Source of the DNA: Pieris napi
Taxonomy: Eukaryota > Arthropoda > Insecta > Lepidoptera > Pieridae
Assembly (NCBI RefSeq): GCF_905475465.1
Contig: NC_062248.1
Span: 7,750,001 to 7,814,000, forward strand
DNA: 64,000 bases
Direction: 5' to 3'
A program made the position numbers and the translations under genes. Positions 56,913 to 64,000 of this stretch are shown piece after piece (the stretch's first letter is position 1; each line of letters opens with the position of its first letter). Under the pieces are notes generated by a model. That model did not search any database, had not been told where the DNA came from, and saw only the letters and a program-made list of their open reading frames with translations.

Positions 56913-59338
56913 GGGTGAGATCTATAGTGCGCACTTAGGGTGAGATCTATAGTGCGCACTTAGGGTGAGATCTATAGTCCGCACTTGGACTTTACTCTGA
57001 CTTAACTATCGAGCTAAGACACAGTCGGTATTTATAGAGCAAACTGCGAATCCCTCCCTAGTGTTGGCTTAGCTTAATCTCAAGTCCACGAAATCGACGA
57101 CTTACCAAAAACTTTGACTATAAGCCTAACAAAAATAATGGCCTAAAATTTGCTCTACCATCATATCTTTTACTGGACTTTTTATTTTTGTCGGTTTTTA
57201 ATGAACGGTGTTGCCATTTGGTATCAGAGTTCCATAGACTTTGGGAAAAATAGAATTTGAATTCAAAGAAATTTTAAATGATCTTGATAAATACCTATGA
57301 AATGCATGAAATAAAATAATTATACATTATTATGGTATCTATTGTTGTTTATTTACATTATTTATATAAGTGTTCAACCCCATTTTTGAGAGATCTTATA
57401 AATAACTGGTGTGATATCGTATCTGTCACCTGGCAGCCCTGGCATATTATAGTGACAACGAAATTCAAACTATAACCTAACCGATGACTCTCGCTTCACA
57501 TCTGTTATTTTCGTTTCCCTGAATCTTCTACCATTTATTACCTGACTACCCTAAAAAATTTGAGATAGGAGTGGAACATATAAAATTAAAAAATCTGTTA
57601 GAAATAGAATTTCTTCAACAAAAATATAAATTAGTATTAGAAATATGTATTACACTCAAAAAAAGAATCAGAAAATAAATGTTTAAAATGAAACAAGTTT
57701 TGTTTTGATATTCTTTATTACCGAACAAATTACCTAGTTAAATTGTGCAATCACAGATTGCCGGAATGACCGGACCTGTAGGAGATCTTTCATTGTTTCT
57801 ATGTTACTCAACTTCTGCTGTCAGCAAGATCACCATCATCATAAGCATCCCCTCTCTGTATACCTATATTATGCAATACAGCACAAGCTATAATTATATA
57901 TAACTAGTATTTGTCAATTTTGACTGTAGTCCTAGCTGTAAACATGGAAATTTCCTTTTTCACACTCCGAAAAACCTTAAAAAATATGCCTAGATCTTAT
58001 TTGAGAATAATTATAAATATTGTCAGCTCTTGTCATTGTATTTAAAAGTGTTGTTAACATGAAGTTAAGTGCTGGATAACCGCTGTCACCTACTAAAACA
58101 GGCATTTTCTAAATATCCTGCTGTCGTGTGAACTGCCAGGCCACCTAGTCACTATAGCAAATATTTCCATATCAGGCCCTATTATTGCTTGCACATTTAC
58201 AGAAAAATACCCTTTTTTATTTCTGTATGCTTCAGAGTGAGTGATACCTTTGGGTCTATTAATTTTTATATGGGTGCAGTCAATAGCTCCGATTATACTG
58301 TTTAGGCCATGGTGAGTATTAAATCTTCCTAATTCTTCAAACTTCGTTTTGGCTGTGTTCACATTTCTTGGAAAATTTACAAATCTAGGAAGTAATTTAC
58401 TCAACTCTGCAGAGACTTTATTTATAATTAAACAGACTGTAGATTGGCTTATGCTGTTCAGATCACCACACACCATCTGTAATGTCAATAAATTATTATT
58501 AGTCACATATATGTTATGTTTCTGAAAGTCAGAAGACAAAAGTCTTCAACATATGTATTTAAAATCATTTGAGAAGAGGTATAATATATCAAATTGAAAA
58601 ACCATACATATTTATGAACACAATATTACCTGAAAACATCCAGTTGCATTTTTATGCCTTAATGCAATAAGTATTTGCAATTGCGGTAGGTTTGGCGATC
58701 CTCTGTTGTTATAAGGTTGCAAGTTTGTAATGATCAGCGTCAGGATCACATTTAATACCGTGTGTTTCAAAATACGGTTTCTTCTTTTGAATTCATTCTC
58801 ACCGTACAGGATGGAAGGATTTTGGTTTTATTAGTTCCGAACATATACAACACTTATAAGCTCATACAAACAGAAACAGAAAAGAGAAAAAGTGGTTTAA
58901 AATTTTCAATTGTTGATAGTTGATACAAGTGCTCTGTTGCTGTTGTCAAAACATTGCGATCCGTTCTACGTATTAAAATTATTGTCATCTTTAAATAATT
59001 AATACATTTTCTAAAGGTTACTCGTAAATTTGTAGTTATTGCAATAATAAAATAAATGAATACATAAATAACAATAAATTGAAGATATATGTGTACCGTT
59101 TTAGATGTTTAAATATTTGTTATTGTTTACTTTTTTAAAGGATAATAAACAAAGTATTGCATGAAATGAAACATCAATTTGTATTTTGACATTTTCTGTC
59201 TTAGCTTGGGCTTAGCTTAATCTCACCGTTAAAATGTCTATAAATACGAAATCATAGTTTAACCTTAGTGTACACTAAGCAAAGTTTTTCGTAAGGTAAG
59301 TCTGAGCAAAGTCCAAGTGCGCACTATAGATCTCACCC
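56913..59338 (-). mobile_element. PIF/Harbinger transposon A
   Basis: The left end has three tandem copies of the 25-bp tip (starting 56913, 56938, 56963); the right end is the inverted tip ending CTCACCC at 59338. It encodes a HARBI1-like transposase on the minus strand. The flank is TGA on the left and TCA on the right. A 2.35-kb copy follows directly. 56963-57700 and 58815-59338 show no recognised gene; the second Harbinger gene (Myb/SANT-like) is not found. Confidence 0.9.
58093..58815 (-). pseudogene. Harbinger transposase (HARBI1-like), copy A
   Basis: Exon about 58815-58630 encodes ENEFKRRNRILKHTVLNVIL and NLQPYNNRGSPNLPQLQILI, ending CAG|GTAATA. A 153-bp intron (58629-58477) ends TTACAG. 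The next exon encodes VCGDLNSISQSTVCLI, IIGAIDCTHIKI (catalytic Asp), RNKKGYFSVNVQ and RWPGSSHDSRIF (second Asp). Then a frameshift; LVGDSGYPALNF follows in another frame at about 58040-58090. The last catalytic acidic residue was not found. Copy B has the same defect, so it predates their separation. Confidence 0.85.
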
Positions 59339-59341
59339 TCA

Positions 59342-61688
59342 GGGTGAGATCTATAGTCCGCACTTGGACTTTACTCTGACTTAACTATCGAGCTAAGACA
59401 CAGTCGGTATTTATAGAGCAAACTGCGAATCTCGCCGAGTGTTGGCTTAGCTTAATCCCAAGTCCACGAAATCGACGACTTACCAAAAACTTTGACTATA
59501 AGCCTAACAAAAATAATGGTCTAAAATTTGCTTTACCATCATATCTTTTACTGGACTTTTTATTTTTGTCGGTTTTTAATGAACGGTGTTGCCATTTTGT
59601 ATCGGAGTTCCATAGACTTTGGGAAAAATAGAATTTGAATTCAAAGAAATTATAAATGATCTTGATAAATACCTATGAAATGCATGAATTAAAATAATTA
59701 CACATTATTATGGTATTTATTGTTGTTTATTTATATTATTTATGTAATTGTTCAAACCCCATTTTTGAGAAATCTTAAAAATAACTGGTGTGATTTTGTA
59801 TGTCACCTGGCAGCCCTGGCATATTATAGTGACAACGAAATTCAAACTATAACCTAACCGATGTCTCTCGCTTCACACCTGTTATTTGCGTTTCCCTGAA
59901 TCTTCTACCATTTATTACCTAACTACCCTAAAAAATTTGAGATAGGAGTGGAACATATGAAATTAAAAAATCTGTTAGAAATAGAATTTCTTCAACAAAA
60001 ATATAAATTAGTATTAGAAATATGTATTACACTTAAAAAAAGAATCAGAAAATAAATGATTAAAATGAAACAAGTTTTGTTTTGATATTCTTTATTACCA
60101 AACAAATTACCTAGTTAAATTGTGCAATCACAGATTGCCGGAATGCTAGACCTGTAGGAGATCTTTCATTGTTTCTGTGTTACTCAACTTTGCTGTCAGC
60201 ATGATCACCATCATCATAAGCATCCCCTCTCTGTACACCTATATTATGCAATACAGCACAAGCTATAATTATATATACTTAGTATTTGTCAATTTTGACT
60301 GTAGTCCTAGCTGTAAACATGGAAATTTCCTTTTTCACACTCTGACTTATTTGAGAATAATTATAAATATTGTCAGCTCTTGTCATTGGATTTAAAAGTG
60401 TTGTTAACATGAAGTTAAGTGCTGGATAACCGCTGTCACCTACTAAAACAGGCATTTTCTAAATATCCTGCTGTCGTGTGAACTGCCAGGCCACCTAGTC
60501 ACTATAGCAAATATTTCCATATCAGGCCCTATTATTGCTTGCACATTTACAGAAAAATATCCTTTTTTATTTCTGTATGCTTCAGAGTGAGCGATACCTT
60601 TGGGTCTATTAATTTTTATATGGGTGTAGTCAATAGCTCAGATTATACTGTTTAGGCCATGGTGAGTATTAGATCTTCCTAATTCTTCAAACTTTGTTTT
60701 GGCTATGTTCATATTTCTTGGAAAATTTACAAATCTAGGAAGTAATTTACTCAACTCTGCAGAGACTTTATTTATAATTAAACAGACTGTAGATTGGCTT
60801 ATGCTGTTCAGATCACCACACACCATCTGTAATGTCAATAAATTATTATTAGTCACATATATGTTATGTTTCTGAAAATCAGAAGACAAAAGTCTTCAAC
60901 ATATGTATTTAAAATCATTTGAGAAGAGGTATAATATATCAAATTGAAAAACCATACATATTTATGAACACAATATTACCTGAAAACATCCAGTTGCATT
61001 TTTATGCCTTAATGCAATAAGTATTTGCAATTGCGGTAGGTTTGGCGATCCTCTGTTGTTATAAGGTTGCAAGTTTGTAATGATCAGCGTCAGGATCACA
61101 TTTAATACCGTGTGTTTCAAAATACGGTTCCTTCTTTTGAATTCATTCTCACCGTACAGGATGGAAGGATTTTGGTTTTATTAGTTCCGAACATATACAA
61201 CACTTATAAGCTCATACAAACAGAAACAGAAAAGAGAAAAAGTGGTTTAAAATTTTCAATTGTTGATAGTTGATACAAGTGCTCTGTTGCTGTTTTCAAA
61301 ACATTGCGATCCGTTCTACGTAATAAAATTATTGTCATCTTTAAATAATTAATACATTTTGTAAAGGTTACTCGTAAATTTCTAGTTATTGCAATAATAA
61401 AATAAATGAATACATAAATAACAATAAATTGAAGATATATGTGTACCGTTTTAGATGTTTAAATATTTGTTATTGTTTACTTTTTTAAAGGATAATAAAC
61501 AAAGTATTGCATGAAATGAAACATCAATTTGTATTTTGACATTTGCTGTCTTAGCTTGGGCTTAGCTTAATCTAACCGTTAAAATGTCTATAAATACGAA
61601 ATCATAGTTTAACCTTAGTGTACACTAAGCAAAGTTTTTCGTAAGGTAAGTCTGAGCAAAGTCCAAGTGCGGACTATAGATCTCACCC
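59342..61688 (-). mobile_element. PIF/Harbinger transposon B
   Basis: Near copy of A in the same orientation, TIR to TIR, with TCA on both sides (59339-59341, 61689-61691). Compared with A it has a short deletion near 60343 and scattered substitutions. Confidence 0.92.
60434..61152 (-). pseudogene. Harbinger transposase, copy B
   Basis: Same exons and intron as copy A. A TGA replaces a codon in the IGAIDC segment (after GLNSII, near 60637), and the frameshift after SRIF is shared. Inactive. Confidence 0.85.
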
Positions 61689-62304
61689 TCAGACTTTGCT
61701 CTGACTTAACTATCGAGTTAAGACACAGTCGGTATTTATAGAGCTAACTGCGAATCTCTCCGAGTGTTGCCCGGCAGAGACTGATTAAGAGTTCTGACCG
61801 CCCTAGGCTATTTTATCAAAATTCGCCCCCGCCAGGTGACAGGTGTATTATGGCCGGTCTAAAAAGTAGTACTTAAATTAGTTTTGACTTTTTTTACTAG
61901 TGTGAAAATTTTAGCATGGTTCATACTATTTATAAAAATTTACAGATCTGCTAGCGAAACAAACGCTGTCCTATCATTTGCACGACTTGTAAACATTTTT
62001 AGCTGACCGTACTTAAAGGCCTCACAAATTATACGACCAAAATCATGACAGGCTTCCAAGTTAGAAACCAAATCAATGTCGTATTTGGTCACATTACTCC
62101 TTTTGGCTAAGTTTCTATGGACATCTTAGTTGTTGTGGCTATTAACCATAGACGTGGTCATCTAGTGTGTGATGTTGCTTCGACTTTAAGTTATTTTTAA
62201 AATATTTACACTTCTGTTGTTGTCTTTAAAAAAGACGAGAGGTATCAAATAAGTGAAACATTTTGGCAACTGTTAAAAAAATTAAGTACTAAATTATTAT
62301 TTAC

Positions 62305-62463
62305 TTATACAAAAGGCATTTTTCTTGCTTTGGCGTTATTAAAATTTTCCACAATTTTTCCAAATTTAATAGCTTGTAAAAAGTCACTTTTCCGACGGCA
62401 GAGTGTGGAGCGCAAGTAACTTTTTACTCTTTTAAGTGCTGAAAAAGACCTTTCGCCGCTGCA
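62305..62463 (-). pseudogene. hAT transposase C-terminal dimerisation domain
   Basis: Encodes CSGERSFSALKRVKSYLRST, then DFLQAIKFGKIVENF and a basic end KARKMPFV with stop TAA at 62305-62307. ERSFS-L-R-K-YLRST is the hAT C-terminal signature. Upstream sequence is frame-shifted; the catalytic core is not visible. Confidence 0.85.
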
Positions 62464-62637
62464 ATTGGTCACTCATTGTCAAAATTTTTTTAATATTATC
62501 TCCACATTCGGGAGCATATCTGAAATATTAAAACTTTTTATTAACTGCAACAGACCCTTTGGGGTTCTGGCAGAAATATAGGCCTTGGTGTCAGATTTTA
62601 AAAACTGCCAAATAGACGCATTCTTCTGCAAAGCGCC

Positions 62638-62985
62638 CTACGAAGCGAAATTTTTTTACAACCATTATTTAAAAAGCGTTAAATTAACATTATAAATAAT
62701 GGAGATAGAGTTCTGGGAGTCAGGAGTTTTTTATTAGAAATTTCCTCCTCTTTCAGAACCTTTTTTTGAAATTTCTTAAACATTAATAGTTTATTAAATA
62801 TTGGCAAAAAACAAAATGCCATTTTTTTTCATCTTTAATTGTTTATGACGTTTGCAATTTTTTATGTGCTAATACACGCTTTTGGCACATTTTTCTAGAC
62901 GTCATTCCGGATCCAATGAGCTATCGCATATATTTTTAAGAGCAGTATCTCTATTTTGTACCATTTTCAACTTGTCGACTAGACT
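62638..62985 (-). repeat. Deleted copy of the TIR element's right end
   Basis: Joins sequence like 42527-42562 directly to sequence like 46456-46763 and ends AGTCTAGTCGAC (inverted). It retains the outer AGTC that 46763 lacks. No ORF. Confidence 0.88.
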
Positions 62986-63805
62986 ACTTCGCATCTCTTG
63001 ATTGCCTCTGATTCAAAAAATTTAAACTCTTTTTCGTCACGCAACGTATTAAGATAAGCAATGTCTCATAAAGAGTAATACGTCAAATAAATCATCAGAA
63101 CTTGCTTGTAGCTGTGTACTAACGATTTGAAACTTTACGAGCACAGAGTTCCAAAGGCACAAAATATTTTGATCTCTTTACTTTGATTTTTTTCGAGTTT
63201 TTGAGAAATTTTTATTACCATCGATACTAAAATTTGCCATCTGCTTGTAGATCCAGTTCACAGTTTATTTAGTGCTTTGTGTCGGTCTAGTTGAAATATG
63301 CAGGAGGTGATGCTAGCGAAGACACGATTTCGGTGCGCCCGCGCCCCCCTAGATCGTCGCGTCCTAGGCTGCAGCCTAATTAGCCTAAGGGTTAATCAGG
63401 CCCTGTGTGTTGGCTTAGCTTAATCCCAAGTCCACGAAATCGACGACTTACCAAAAACTTTGACTATAAGCCTAACAAAAATAATGGCCTAAAATTTGCT
63501 TTACCATCATATCTTTTACTGGACTTTTTATTTTTGTCGGTTTTTAATGAACGGTGTTGCCATTTTGTATCGGAGTTCCATAGACTTTGGGAAAAATAGA
63601 ATTTGAATTCAAAGAAATTATAAATGATCTTGATAAATACCTATGAAATGCATGAAATAAAATAATTACACATTATTATGGTATTTATTGTTGTTTATTT
63701 ATATTATTTATGTAATTGTTCAAACCCCATTTTTGAGAAATCTTAAAAATAACTGGTGTGATTTTGTATATCACCTGGCAGCCCTGGCATATTATAGTGA
63801 CAACG

Positions 63806-63846
63806 CTGCCAATGGACTTTGTATCCGGCTAATAAATAAATTAAAA
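63806..63846 (+). mobile_element. 41-bp LINE stub
   Basis: Extremely truncated 3' end with (AATA)n tail, flanked by a 12-bp duplication ATAGTGACAACG (63794-63805, 63847-63858). Absent from Harbinger copies A and B. Confidence 0.85.
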
Positions 63847-64000
63847 ATAGTGACAACGAAATTCAAATTTCAAACTATAACCTAACCGATGTCTCTTGCA
63901 TCACATCTGTTTTTTTCGTTTCCCTGTATCTTCTACCATTTATTACCTGACCACCCTAAAAAATTTGAGATAGGAGTGGAACATATGAAATTAAAAAATC

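Larger units (their letters stand above)
61775..63405 (-). mobile_element. hAT-type transposon remnant
   Basis: Ends CAGAGACTGATTAA and, inverted, CAGGGCCTGATTAA. GTGTTG lies just outside both ends (61764-61769, 63407-63412), an imperfect target duplication. It encodes a hAT dimerisation domain. It contains a nested TIR-element derivative at 62638-62985. 61800-62300 and 62990-63360 hold no further gene I can recognise. Confidence 0.8.
61692..64000 (-). mobile_element. PIF/Harbinger copy C, split by hAT, runs off the window
   Basis: Starts at GACTTTGCTCTGAC, lacking the outermost 25 bases of the tip. It is interrupted at GTGTTG by the hAT element (61775-63405) and continues from 63406 parallel to A and B. 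It carries a 41-bp insertion (63806-63846). The transposase would lie outside the window. Confidence 0.88.

Noticed and set aside
57000..57700. Second (Myb/SANT) Harbinger gene
   Set aside because: No open frame with a Myb-like tryptophan pattern was found in copies A, B or C.

Overview
The window looks like heterochromatin of a moth or butterfly. No ordinary host gene is visible. The lepidopteran call rests on two things: a 3'-end signature of one LINE family (GTGAGCCTCCTGCCCGTTTG near 41691 and, inverted, near 42840) that I recall as widespread in Lepidoptera, and the overall mix of elements. There are no bacterial-type genes, RNA genes or CRISPR arrays.

Backbone: bases 1-48496 are one tandem satellite array cut apart by insertions. 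Three related monomer types occur: A (79 bp, plus a 91-bp form with a 12-bp insert), B (about 90 bp) and C (about 88 bp). A dominates 1-21774, A grades into B at 32730-33955, and B grades into C at 46764-48496. Three large insertions sit in it: (i) a 5.9-kb BEL/Pao retrotransposon with identical LTRs and one intact 1725-codon ORF (4609-10508); (ii) heptanucleotide microsatellites interrupted by a Ty3/Gypsy-type element on the minus strand (22301-32263), which itself carries a 5'-truncated RTE fragment and an apparently intact LINE; (iii) an AT-rich element with ~280-bp terminal inverted repeats (33956-46763) that carries three LINE copies of two families, a Harbinger-derived MITE and a 115-bp-arm foldback.

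From 48497 to the end the satellite stops and nested elements continue. A Gypsy RNase H fragment is interrupted by a Ty1/Copia remnant (minus strand). The Copia pol is split by a Helitron (49446-53127), a P-superfamily THAP element (53354-55377) and an unclassified 700-bp DNA element (55740-56439). Each insertion is delimited by a target duplication or an A|T Helitron junction at which the Copia frame resumes. The last 7 kb is a head-to-tail series of PIF/Harbinger elements (56913-59338, 59342-61688, 61692 onward), the third one split by a hAT element.

The elements interact only as host and insert, so nesting gives relative ages. The BEL copy is young: its LTRs are identical and its empty site is preserved in a duplicated part of the satellite. 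The intact LINE at 26971-31651 also looks young. Most other coding regions are broken. The most unusual observations are a hairpin in the satellite monomers that shows a compensatory base-pair change between subfamilies, a Gypsy copy with near-identical LTRs but a ruined interior, the tandem Harbinger series with a matching MITE, and an inverted copy of the Helitron gene start that ends exactly at a splice donor.
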